This document shows, piece after piece, positions 37,939-45,992 of a stretch of 64,000 bases of DNA. The notes under the pieces are model-generated. The model ran no database searches, was not told the DNA's origin, and saw only the letters and a program-made list of their open reading frames with translations. A program made the translations under genes and the position numbers. Source of the stretch: Nostoc sp. PCC 7524. Its GTDB lineage: Bacteria; Cyanobacteriota; Cyanobacteriia; Cyanobacteriales; Nostocaceae. The DNA lies in NCBI RefSeq assembly GCF_000316645.1, contig NC_019684.1, forward strand, positions 5,616,001 through 5,680,000. Reading direction: 5' to 3'. The first letter of the stretch is position 1; every line of letters begins with the position of its first letter.

Positions 37939-38144
37939 AATCTATTTCTGGTAAGCAACTTTGTCAGATTGTAGAGCAGAAAGGTTGGGTTTTGCGAAGA
38001 ATTACAGGCAGTCATCATATCTACGAAAACCCTGACCTAGACGAAATCCTCTCAATTCCTGTTCATCGCAATCAAGATTTAAAAATCGGAACGTTGAAAG
38101 CTTTGATGAAAATAGCCCAACTATCTGAGGAAGATTTACTCTAA
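37935..38144 (+). CDS. hicA: HicA-family mRNA interferase toxin
   Basis: A 69-residue dsRNA-binding-like toxin: SGKQLCQIVEQKGWVLRRIT with the catalytic-type His in GSHHIYENP, and a VHRNQDLKIGTLKALMKIA tail. HicA cleaves mRNA and tmRNA. It is full length and intact, coupled to hicB. Confidence 0.9.
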   Translation: MKSISGKQLCQIVEQKGWVLRRITGSHHIYENPDLDEILSIPVHRNQDLKIGTLKALMKIAQLSEEDLL

Positions 38145-38149
38145 TATCC

Positions 38150-38180
38150 TCAACTTTGATTATAATTCAGTGCGATCGCA
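38150..38180 (+). repeat. TA-island spacer repeat, copy 3
   Basis: TCAACTTTGATTATAATTCA followed by GTGCGATCGCA, between hicA and the next module. Confidence 0.7.
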
Positions 38181-38238
38181 CTAATGATATAGGGTGAAAA
38201 TAGAGAGAAAGGATTAGTCAAGGTAACTTAAGATAGCT

Positions 38239-38457
38239 ATGACTGAGCTACTGGAATACGCAATATCCCGATTACAAACTTTACCTGCTGACGAACAAAA
38301 TGCGATCGCTGCAATGATTCTGGAAGAACTAGAAGATGAACACCGTTGGGATGAAGCTTTTGCCCGTTCCCCAGACTTACTTGCCAAACTTGCAGGCGAT
38401 GCTATGGCTGAATTCCGTGCAGGAAAAACTAAACAGTTAGATCCAGATAAATTGTGA
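38239..38457 (+). CDS. small antitoxin of a RelE/HigB-type pair
   Basis: A 72-residue helical, acidic protein (MTELLEYAISRLQTLPADEQ ... RAGKTKQLDPDKL) of the kind that precedes RelE-like toxins in cyanobacteria; the C-terminal KTKQLDPDKL is typical. Its TGA overlaps a GTG start of the following toxin reading frame (GTGA at 38454-38457). The antitoxin is intact although the toxin is not. Confidence 0.82.
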   Translation: MTELLEYAISRLQTLPADEQNAIAAMILEELEDEHRWDEAFARSPDLLAKLAGDAMAEFRAGKTKQLDPDKL

Positions 38458-38723
38458 ATTCACGTATAACTGCTTAGTTTCGGCAAGCATTTGCTGATTT
38501 ACCTGAGCAAATTCAAGAGCAAACCCGTGAAGCATACCGCCTCTTCAAACAAGATCCCAACTATCCCAGCTTGCGCTTCAAAAAAGTACATCCAGAACTA
38601 CCAATTTATTCGGCACGGATTAGTAAAAGTTACCGCGCAGTTGGACAGTTAGAGGGAGATACAATGATTTGGTTTTGGGTAGGTTCGCACGCAGAGTATG
38701 ACAGACTGCTCTCTCTGTTTTAG
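38454..38723 (+). pseudogene. RelE-type toxin interrupted by TAG at codon 8
   Basis: From GTG 38454 the frame reads seven codons, a TAG at 38475-38477, and then an unbroken 81 codons ending at TAG 38721-38723. The product after the stop (FRQAFADLPEQIQEQTREAY, then YRLFKQDPNYPSLRFKKVHP and SYRAVGQLEG...WVGSHAEYDRL) is a complete RelE/HigB-like toxin body. Only one nonsense codon separates it from function. No ATG is available after the stop at a sensible place, so the toxin is probably not made. Confidence 0.8.
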
Positions 38724-38744
38724 TGATGCAGGGCGATCATCGCC

Positions 38745-38916
38745 TTGACCCCATTTCGCTTTCATACCAGCAACCCCAATACTCATTGCCAGAACTGAAG
38801 GAAAAAAATTGTAAACTTTCTGTGAGCGATCGCCTGCACTAAAGTTGGGAGAAAACATCTATGGTTGTTAGCAATATTCTCAAAACCTAACTTAACAGGT
38901 ATATGAAAATTAGAGC
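38745..38916 (+). other. degraded duplicate of TA-module start regions
   Basis: 38745-38840 resembles the region in front of and into the DUF433 antitoxin gene (36795-36915), including a decayed version of its first codons around AGCGATCGCCTG. 38829-38916 repeats the hicB upstream region (37665-37750; CTATGGTTGTTAGCA, TCTCAAAACCTAACTTAACA) and its first codons, which then stop (ATG AAA ATT AGA GCT TAG). These are remnants of an earlier tandem duplication. Confidence 0.7.
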
Positions 38917-38939
38917 TTAGTTACAAAGTCGATTAACAA

Positions 38940-39923
38940 TTACTTACGTTCCCAGGACTTGATTACAGGATTAGTAGTATTTAGCAGTTGTTCTAAGCTT
39001 TTGTATGCCTCTGGTTTTTGGCGAACATAAGTATCGATAAACAAACCGATGATTTCTGCCATCAGCAAACGGATGTTTTCTGGGGATTGGGTAGCGGGGA
39101 AATCGAGAAAAGGTCTACCTGTAGTAGAATCAAAGCCATCAACCATTGAGAAGTGATTAGCTCCTTCAAGCAGTACCAGATATTTATCGTTGCGTTCTCC
39201 AGCGATCGCTTCTCGAAATGTACGTATGATGGGGGTTGTAGCATCTCCGGGATTTATACCATAGCGATCGCTACTATTGGCAATTACCCCATCACAGGTT
39301 CCGCCCATCAGTAACATCGGTAATGAGTCTGGCAAAGGTAAAATAGTACCCGCTTCGTATCCTGACATCACTGTTCCAGCACTATGTGCGCCGTAGGCAA
39401 AAGATGCTGTCACTTGAGAGAAAAAATTGGGGTTAGCATTTTCGATCGCTACTCTACCACCTGCCGAGTGTCCACCTAAAATGATCCGTTGCAGATCCAG
39501 CATTCCTGCCAGAATTCCCTGTTGCTGTAAGAATTCCAGTTTAGCTAGTAATGTCGATAAAGCTGAAGCGGTAGGTGCAGTACCGTAGATTTTGGGATGC
39601 CACTTAGAAATATCCACACCTGGGGTAAGAGCAGTAATCCCTGGTAGGTTTTGTGCAATCCAGTTAAACAGAACTACCACCAAACCACGTTCAGCCAGTT
39701 TAACTGCTAACCATTGATATAGTTGTGCATCACAGTTAACGCCATTAAAGAAAATCACTACGGGAAAGGGAGCCAGTTCTGGATTCACGGGTACAACTCC
39801 CTGATCCTTTTCTAGATGTGTCCCTGACATCTTTGCCGGATAGAAAATTTTCAGGTGAATTACATCATAAGGAGATTGGGCATTTTCAACACTAACAGCC
39901 TCAAAAAATGCACGAACTGTCAT
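38940..39923 (-). CDS. alpha/beta hydrolase, chlorophyllase/dienelactone-hydrolase-like
   Basis: A 327-residue alpha/beta hydrolase. The nucleophile elbow is GGHSAGG (about residues 149-155), the oxyanion part is VVIFFNGVNCD, and an acid/His pair lies in the C-terminal half (GGTCDGVI; LEGANHFSMVDG). No signal peptide. The closest general resemblance is to chlorophyllase-like and platelet-activating-factor-acetylhydrolase-like esterases. Substrate is not deducible. Confidence 0.8.
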   Translation of the reverse strand: MTVRAFFEAVSVENAQSPYDVIHLKIFYPAKMSGTHLEKDQGVVPVNPELAPFPVVIFFNGVNCDAQLYQWLAVKLAERGLVVVLFNWIAQNLPGITALTPGVDISKWHPKIYGTAPTASALSTLLAKLEFLQQQGILAGMLDLQRIILGGHSAGGRVAIENANPNFFSQVTASFAYGAHSAGTVMSGYEAGTILPLPDSLPMLLMGGTCDGVIANSSDRYGINPGDATTPIIRTFREAIAGERNDKYLVLLEGANHFSMVDGFDSTTGRPFLDFPATQSPENIRLLMAEIIGLFIDTYVRQKPEAYKSLEQLLNTTNPVIKSWERK

Positions 39924-40205
39924 CTACAGGTTCCTATTAAGACTTCAAGAAAATATTAGTATTTTTTCCTGATGTAAATCACACCATATTCAATATATAT
40001 GGACAATACTGTTAGTTGTTTGATTGAAAATCAATACGGCATAAAATTCATCAATATGCTTATATCTAAAGGAAGATATTGATTAAGAATAATATATTTC
40101 TATAGTTAAAAATAAAACACTCTCAAAGTATGAGGCGTTTATTTATTTATTGAGAGAAAAATAAAGTTAGATTATTTATATATTTTTAAATATTGCAGTG
40201 CTGTT

Positions 40206-40403
40206 ATGTTCTCCATTGGAGATTATGTATTTAATCAACACACTGGGCATTTAGGAAAAGTTGTTGGTTATGGCAACTACCTCATCAATAATGTACAGAC
40301 AGTAACGTTAAAAGTCCTTGTAGCCGAAAGTGCGAATTCGCAAAAGCGAGTATTTGTAGTAGAAGATAAAGTGTCAGCATGGAGTAGGTGGTCAGTAGCA
40401 TAA
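40206..40403 (+). CDS. small hypothetical protein
   Basis: A 65-residue protein beginning MFSIGDYVFNQHTGHLGKVV, which resembles a small SH3-like/KOW-type beta barrel (GDYVxxxxxGxxGKVVGYG). It is followed after 27 bases by a Cys-rich small gene. Not recognised. A reasonable ribosome context is not obvious, so existence is moderately supported. Confidence 0.55.
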   Translation: MFSIGDYVFNQHTGHLGKVVGYGNYLINNVQTVTLKVLVAESANSQKRVFVVEDKVSAWSRWSVA

Positions 40404-40430
40404 TATTCCCACCTGTAAAGGAGCATAATA

Positions 40431-40634
40431 ATGGTGCGAGATTGTATTTTTTGTCTACAAGAAGCAACTTTACAATTAGTATTTAAAAAGAATTTACCCC
40501 CTAAAGATCCGTCTGAATGCTTTGTGAATCCGCCTTGTGGATGTCTAAATCCAGGGAAAGAACTAAAGTGTGAAGACTGTCCCCATCTTGAAGCTTGCTT
40601 GTCTAATTGTAAGCAAGTAGGGAGTAGAAAGTAG
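40431..40634 (+). CDS. small cysteine-rich hypothetical protein
   Basis: A 67-residue protein with eight or nine cysteines: CIFC near the start, CFVNPPCGC in the middle and CEDCPHLEACLSNC at the end, which would suit zinc or iron-sulfur binding. The start is preceded by an AAAGGAG ribosome site. The last residues (KQVGSRK) run into a repeat. No family recognised. Together with 40206-40403 it may form a two-gene unit. Confidence 0.6.
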   Translation: MVRDCIFCLQEATLQLVFKKNLPPKDPSECFVNPPCGCLNPGKELKCEDCPHLEACLSNCKQVGSRK

Positions 40635-40690
40635 GGATTGGGGACTGGGAATTGGGGATTAGTAACAATTGCTCTTAATCCTGAATGCTT

Positions 40691-41461
40691 TTATAGTAAG
40701 CTAGCAGAATTAAGGTCTAAAAATAGATTTGCTTGTGCTTGTTGACGCAGAATCGAAGCGGGACAATCTGTACTAATAGACCCTTGCAACATACTTTTTA
40801 CTATTTGTGCCTTGCGTGTTTCTGGTGCTAGGCACATGATTTTTTGTGCTGAACAAATCAAAGGCAAAGTCACAGTAAAAGCGTACTGAGGAACACTATC
40901 AAGACTGGGGAATTGCCCTGTATTGACTTGTTGTTGGCGATTAGCTATATCTAGTTTCACCAATTTGACGCTGTAAGGGTCTTGAAAATTGGCTACTGCT
41001 GGATCGTTAAAAGCCAAGTGACCATTTTCGCCGACACCAAGACAGCATAAGTCTATTGGTTGTGATTGCAGCAATTTAGTGTAGCGATCGCATTCTGCTA
41101 AGGGTTCCAATGTATCACCTGCAATATAGTGAAATTTGTATGGATGCACCCGCTTTTCTACACGTTCGCGCATATATCGCCGAAAACTAGCGGGATGATC
41201 AGCACTAATTCCTAAATATTCATCCAAATGAAATAAAGTAATTCGTGACCAATCTAATTCACCCAAAGCAATCAAAGCATCCAAAAATTTAAGTTGGGAA
41301 TTACCTGTTGCTAATATGACAGCAGCTGTATCTTGTTGTTGCAGAACGCTTTGTAAATACTGACGGACAATAACTGCAACATCCTGAGCCATATCAGCTT
41401 CAGATTGATAAATCTGTACTGACAGATGATCGACTTGAAAAAAGTTTGTAGCGGCTACCAT
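40691..41461 (-). CDS. nagB: glucosamine-6-phosphate deaminase
   Basis: A 256-residue NagB-family isomerase/deaminase. Active-site segments are LFHLDEYLGISADHP (about residues 76-90) and CCLGVGENGHLAFNDP (about residues 138-153). It converts glucosamine-6-phosphate to fructose-6-phosphate and ammonia, linking amino-sugar recycling to glycolysis; the nagZ gene at 21222 could feed the same route. The similar 6-phosphogluconolactonase family is less likely because of the LDEYLG and ENGHLAFNDP motifs. Confidence 0.9.
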   Translation of the reverse strand: MVAATNFFQVDHLSVQIYQSEADMAQDVAVIVRQYLQSVLQQQDTAAVILATGNSQLKFLDALIALGELDWSRITLFHLDEYLGISADHPASFRRYMRERVEKRVHPYKFHYIAGDTLEPLAECDRYTKLLQSQPIDLCCLGVGENGHLAFNDPAVANFQDPYSVKLVKLDIANRQQQVNTGQFPSLDSVPQYAFTVTLPLICSAQKIMCLAPETRKAQIVKSMLQGSISTDCPASILRQQAQANLFLDLNSASLL

Positions 41462-41660
41462 TTGCTTACATAGAAAGTGGTCATGAAGAAGTTTTCTCCT
41501 ACTCCCTGTTCCATGCTAAACACCCACAGGCGATCGCGCCCACAACAAGGGTATGAAAATTCCCTACTCCCTATTTTCAACTTAGCAGTCATGACTAATC
41601 ACCAAAAACACTGTAAAGTATGTAAATTAAGTTAATAATTATTTACATTCACCAAAAATT

Positions 41661-42341
41661 ATGCTGGCTGCAATTCTCTTTGATTTAGACGGTACTATTG
41701 TCAATACTGACCCCATACACTACCAAGCTTGGCACAAAATGCTGTTGAGATACAGCATAGAAATTGATGAAACATTCTACAAATCCCGGATTAGTGGGCG
41801 ATTAAACCCAGAAATTGTCAAAGATATTTTGCCAGAGTTATCAGCCCCAGCAGGGCAAGAATTCGCCGATGAGAAAGAAGCACTATTTCGCCAACTTGCT
41901 TCCCATCTTCAACCATTAAGCGGTTTTTCTGAGCTAATAGCCTGGACACAAACACATCAGCTAAAACGTGCTTTAGTAACTAATGCCCCCAGATTAAATG
42001 CAGAGTTTATGCTGGATGTTTTGGACATCACAGAAACTTTCCATCAAGTTGTGTTAGCAGATGATTGTATAGCAGGTAAACCTGATCCAGCACCCTATCA
42101 AGTTGCCTTAAGTAAATTAGGAATTCCAGCAGAACAAGCAATAGCTTTAGAAGATTCTCCTTCTGGTATTCGTGCGGCTGTAGCTGCTGGTATCCGTACC
42201 GTTGGTATTGCGTCTACCCACAATCCACAAGTGTTGCAAGACGTTGGGGCATTTATGGTGATCCCAGATTTTACCGATTTGCAGCTATGGACATTCCTAA
42301 ATTCTTTAATAGAGGCAGATTTGAGTGTGGTTAGCACATGA
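41661..42341 (+). CDS. HAD-superfamily hydrolase, beta-phosphoglucomutase-like
   Basis: A 226-residue HAD protein: motif I DLDGTIVNTD (residues 8-17), motif II TNAP (about 113-116), Lys in CIAGKPDP and motif IV LEDSPSG. The helical cap (residues 20-85) resembles beta-phosphoglucomutase and small sugar-phosphate phosphatases. Catalysis through D8 and D10 with Mg2+ is expected. Divergent from nagB with 200 bases between them. Confidence 0.9.
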   Translation: MLAAILFDLDGTIVNTDPIHYQAWHKMLLRYSIEIDETFYKSRISGRLNPEIVKDILPELSAPAGQEFADEKEALFRQLASHLQPLSGFSELIAWTQTHQLKRALVTNAPRLNAEFMLDVLDITETFHQVVLADDCIAGKPDPAPYQVALSKLGIPAEQAIALEDSPSGIRAAVAAGIRTVGIASTHNPQVLQDVGAFMVIPDFTDLQLWTFLNSLIEADLSVVST

Positions 42342-42858
42342 TTATTGAGTCAGATTTAGTAACAAGTTTGGGCAAGTTTGTTGATTGTTAACCAAAATCC
42401 CTGTCCTTTTTATGGGCGGGGAAAGTCAATCATCAACTTTTAAAAATCTGTATTTTACCTATAAACATCAAAAGTTTTGATGTCATAACCTTCAGAAAGG
42501 TTGGTACTGTAGTCGTGATAATATTCATCAAGTTTGTACAAAGCCATTTCAAATGTATCCTTGAATAGCGATTGATATTGATTTTACCTATTACCAACCT
42601 TAAATCTTTAGTTTTTCAATGCTATCTAACTCAAGGATGAAAGATAAGTAAAACTATTACTGATGTAGTCATGTTTAAATGTTGAATTTGTTATCAACAT
42701 AGATAGTTGATTCAAGATAATTTTTGGTTTATTAGAGATTGATTGTGGTTATTATTAAAAATAATTCAGGATGAATTACATACGATAATTTAAGACGGAT
42801 AACCATTATTTACGTCGAAAAATATCCAATTAATATGCAGCCAAGTGTATTTAAAATT
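42342..42858. other. AT-rich intergenic region
   Basis: About 520 bases with no supported gene. No RNA gene is recognised. Confidence 0.5.
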
Positions 42859-42886
42859 AAAAAAACCGGTTTCTTCAAAAAACCGG
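42859..42886 (-). terminator. rho-independent terminator of 42919-43506
   Basis: On the minus strand a perfect 7-bp stem CCGGTTT/AAACCGG is followed by TTTTTTT. It lies 33 bases beyond the stop of the secreted protein gene. Confidence 0.8.
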
Positions 42887-42918
42887 GTTTATAGTTTTGT
42901 GTGGATAAATGTTTTTTT

Positions 42919-43506
42919 CTAAATTCCGAGCTTCTGCCCCTTGTCGCTCAGACGTTCCTGTGGAGCTTGCCTCTGTCTAGGAATAACTTCAAATTCAAAA
43001 TTACCAACAAGGCGGTCATCAACATATACGTGTATTATATGTTTACCGGGTGGATCACCGGGTGTGATCGTCCAAAAATTCTCAATCACACCATCTTTAG
43101 CTAATTGTGTGCGATTGGAAACAGCTTCAGAGCCGTCTGTAGATAGTTTGAAGTTTTCACCGTTATCTGTAGCCCAGGTTTCTGGAGGCTTTGGCAATCG
43201 GAGAACTTCCCGCCATGTGACTTCACCCTGAACGTTTTGTAGTTGAATTCGCCAGCCATATTTACTACCTTCCTCTAAAGGGATTCTAGTGGTAGGAGTA
43301 AAGTTAAATTTACCCTGAGAGTCAATTTTGGCGAAGCCAAACTCAGCTTTAGTAACGTTAATCTGTTGAGCTTTATTTGACTGGGGTTGAGAGATTGACT
43401 GAGAAGGTGTCTTAGCATTGTTGGCGAGAACTGAGGGATGAAGCACCCCAGCGATTACCAAAGAAGAAGTGAGTACAACTGTCGCAGCCCAAATTCTCAT
43501 GAGCAA
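42919..43506 (-). CDS. secreted hypothetical protein (DUF3859-like)
   Basis: A 195-residue protein with a signal peptide (MRIWAATVVLTSSLVIAG; M3 may be the start) and cleavage near VLA-NN. The mature part is a beta-rich domain with the segments TKAEFGFAKID, YGWRIQLQN and HIIHVYVDDRLVGNFEFEV, which suggests an immunoglobulin-like fold. Similarity to DUF3859 is a guess. Followed by a clear terminator. Confidence 0.65.
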   Translation of the reverse strand: MLMRIWAATVVLTSSLVIAGVLHPSVLANNAKTPSQSISQPQSNKAQQINVTKAEFGFAKIDSQGKFNFTPTTRIPLEEGSKYGWRIQLQNVQGEVTWREVLRLPKPPETWATDNGENFKLSTDGSEAVSNRTQLAKDGVIENFWTITPGDPPGKHIIHVYVDDRLVGNFEFEVIPRQRQAPQERLSDKGQKLGI

Positions 43507-43629
43507 AATTTTTAAGTCAATTACTGGTACTTATTCAACTACTTTTTGTCACCTTCCGGTAGGGCTTTGATTGATTTTGATCATTGTCTGCCCATCCGAA
43601 AAATAGGTAAGAGTGATTGATGTTAATAG

Positions 43630-44643
43630 ATGATACTTACGTGGGTGACTTCTATGGGGCAAAGAATATCTTTAATTGTGGCGATCGCTACCATTTTCAT
43701 CTTAGCACTATTGTCATTATTTCCTTACATTGCTTGGTCTTGGCCTCTAGAACTGATTACTCATTTCCGTTACCAGTATTTAGTTTTATCGTTAATAGTT
43801 AGTATTATTTTATTTGGCTTGTGGAAAACACGCCTTATCAAACATAAGTTATTAATTTTTATAGCTTTAGTATTGCTAGGAATCAATGTAGTTGAAGTGC
43901 TACCTTGGTATTTACCTCATGCTCAACAAGTAGTAGATAATTCAGGTCAAAAAATTAGATTATTATCTTTAAATATTAATATTCAAAATAATTCTACCAA
44001 TGAAATCATTGATATAGTACAGGCTAATCAACCTGATATAGCTTTATTGCTGGAAATTGATAATAAATCATTTGAAAATCTACGCTGGCAATTCCAAGAC
44101 ACCTTACCTTCTGCTTTTAGAAGTTCTGGGGGTGGGTTGGCTATTTTTAGTCGCCTACCCTTGCAAGATGTCAAGGGAGATAATTTTAATAAGCAAGGTA
44201 ATCATAACTTAATAGCCACAATTGAAATAGATAAACAGCCGATTAAATTTATTGGTACTCATCCATTAGTTCCGACAAAACCAACAAATTTTCATAGTCG
44301 CAATCGTCAGCTAGCAGCACTAACTAAATATATTCAACAACTTCAGCAACCAGTGATTTTAGCGGGAGATTTTAATCTAACACCTTGGTCTCCTTATTAC
44401 CGACGGTTGATTAATAAAACCAACTTACATAATACCCGCTTAGGTTTTGGGATTTTACCTAGCTGGCCACGGCCTGCTACTCATGTACATTTGCCCTCAT
44501 GGTTGATTCCACTGATAAATATTCCGATTGACCATTGCTTAGTGAGTAAACACTTTCAGGTTGCGACAACTTATACTGGAGCTAACGCTAATTCTGATCA
44601 TGCAGCATTAATTACAGACTTAGTTTTACTTAGAAAAAGCTAA
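43630..44643 (+). CDS. membrane endonuclease/exonuclease/phosphatase family protein
   Basis: A 337-residue protein; ATG 43630 or 43654 (MGQRISLIVAI) may start it. Two or three N-terminal membrane helices (residues 10-100) precede an EEP catalytic domain: LLSLNINIQ, LLLEID, ILAGDFNLTPWSP and the NSDHAALI His motif. The domain would face the periplasm. EEP proteins cleave phosphodiesters of nucleic acids, lipids or inositol phosphates; substrate unknown. Confidence 0.85.
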   Translation: MILTWVTSMGQRISLIVAIATIFILALLSLFPYIAWSWPLELITHFRYQYLVLSLIVSIILFGLWKTRLIKHKLLIFIALVLLGINVVEVLPWYLPHAQQVVDNSGQKIRLLSLNINIQNNSTNEIIDIVQANQPDIALLLEIDNKSFENLRWQFQDTLPSAFRSSGGGLAIFSRLPLQDVKGDNFNKQGNHNLIATIEIDKQPIKFIGTHPLVPTKPTNFHSRNRQLAALTKYIQQLQQPVILAGDFNLTPWSPYYRRLINKTNLHNTRLGFGILPSWPRPATHVHLPSWLIPLINIPIDHCLVSKHFQVATTYTGANANSDHAALITDLVLLRKS

Positions 44644-44644
44644 T

Positions 44645-44760
44645 ATAGGAATCATATTTGATTTTTGTTGGCGTAGCCTGCGCTAGCGCATAAAAACTCA
44701 GTATACCCCTACCCCCCTCTTCTTTCCTATTGCCTATTGCAAGAGTGCCTATTGCCTACC
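44645..44760 (+). repeat. left arm of a large inverted repeat
   Basis: TTTGATTTTTGTTGGCGTAG then CCTGCGCTAGCGCATAAAAA and a CCTATTGCCTATTGC tail. The reverse complement occurs at about 45835-45965, enclosing two genes. Confidence 0.75.
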
Positions 44761-44860
44761 TACGCAAATCATTTCATTAATCAAACCGGATTCCTATATA
44801 TCAGTTAACAGTTATCAGTTAGCAGTTACCAGTCAAAATACATAGTTGAGTGATGTAAAT

Positions 44861-45253
44861 ATGAAATACTTGCCTATAACTTTATTGATTGTCATGGGTG
44901 CGATCGCAGCCAGCCAAAGCGCCTATGCTAATCTAGAAAATCCCATAGAAATAGCAGGCGATCGCCATGAAGCTGCGGCTTTATTCACAGAACCAGTGAC
45001 AATAAATAGTACCTGGAACAATGCTATCAACCAAAGTAATCATCTCCAAGATACAGCCAGTTCGATTTCAGTAGTACAAGAAGCAGGATGTCGCAACATC
45101 AATCCCCTGGAATTCCTCGAAAATGCCGATGCTATTGTCCAGAAATGTCAACAGATAGCCAATCAACAAATTCCGCAACGCACTGAACCAGTTGACTATC
45201 TCAAAGTACCTCGACTTGATTCTGGTTTGCAACTAACAGTGACTAAATTTTAA
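44861..45253 (+). CDS. small secreted hypothetical protein
   Basis: ATG 44861 gives 130 residues with a signal peptide (MKYLPITLLIVMGAIAASQS, cleavage near AYA-NL). The mature part has two cysteines (C at GCRNINPLEF and KCQQIANQQ) that could form a disulfide. No domain recognised. The TTG at 44846 would only add residues in front of the signal. The gene's last bases overlap the opposite-strand YdcF-like gene by 11 bases. Confidence 0.65.
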   Translation: MKYLPITLLIVMGAIAASQSAYANLENPIEIAGDRHEAAALFTEPVTINSTWNNAINQSNHLQDTASSISVVQEAGCRNINPLEFLENADAIVQKCQQIANQQIPQRTEPVDYLKVPRLDSGLQLTVTKF

Positions 45254-45833
45254 ATACAAGGTAGACAAAATAAAAATAAGTTTCGCGCATTAAAAATGGC
45301 ATTTGACTTTGCCAACTGCGATAGCGGGTGGTTGGTGTAGGGGATGGATAAGCATCCATTCCCAAATCTCGTGCCATTAATACGGCTCGCTTGAGGTGCA
45401 AAGGGTCACTGACAATGAGAAACTGAGATAGTTTCTGATGGGATGCTACTTCCCAAGCATTTTTAAGATTTTGGTGAGTTGTGCGTGACTGTGTTTCCGT
45501 GAGAATATCGGCTGCTTTTACCCCTTGCTGCATAGCGTAGCTTTTACCAACTATCGCTTCAGCCAGTTCCTGACTTTCCCCAACTCCACCAGTAAAAATA
45601 ATCGTATTCACATTACCATTTTTATAGAGATTAACGGCATGGTTAATACGTTCTCGAAACACCGGTGATGGTTCTTCTCCCCACACAGCCGCACCCAAAA
45701 CAATTGCTGCATCGGCTTTGAGATTGTGGGGATGACTGCCATAGGAATAAATGCCGATAGCTGTAGAGGTGATCGCCACCAGCAACGCAGATGTCACAGT
45801 CAGTAAAATTAAGACAAACCATTTTTTGGACAT
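45243..45833 (-). CDS. YdcF/DUF218-family membrane protein
   Basis: Start at ATG 45833 (MSKKWFVLILL) gives 196 residues; an upstream start at 45869 adds repeat-derived codons only. One N-terminal membrane helix is followed by the DUF218 domain: AAIVLGAAVWGEEPSPVFRE, TGGVGESQELAEA, ESRTTxxNLxNA-type segment (TQSRTTHQNLKNA) and VSDPLHLKRAV. Relatives (SanA, ElyC, YdcF) are linked to envelope integrity; enzymatic role unclear. Confidence 0.85.
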   Translation of the reverse strand: MSKKWFVLILLTVTSALLVAITSTAIGIYSYGSHPHNLKADAAIVLGAAVWGEEPSPVFRERINHAVNLYKNGNVNTIIFTGGVGESQELAEAIVGKSYAMQQGVKAADILTETQSRTTHQNLKNAWEVASHQKLSQFLIVSDPLHLKRAVLMARDLGMDAYPSPTPTTRYRSWQSQMPFLMRETYFYFVYLVFKI

Positions 45834-45834
45834 T

Positions 45835-45965
45835 TTTTGGGGAAGGGAATAGGCAATAGGCGAAAGCAAGGAGATATATAGATATATAAGGGTTACTAAA
45901 TTTTTATGCGCCAGCGCAGGCTACGCCCACAAAAATCGAATAAGAGTCCTACTATAGAGGAAGGA
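45835..45965 (-). repeat. right arm of a large inverted repeat
   Basis: Reverse-complement counterpart of 44645-44760; same block order (GGCGTAGCCTGCGCTGGCGC, ATAAAAATTTAGTA, CCTATTGCCTATT) read on the minus strand. Confidence 0.75.
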
Positions 45966-45992
45966 AGTTAAAATTCCCAATGCGCCCAATCC

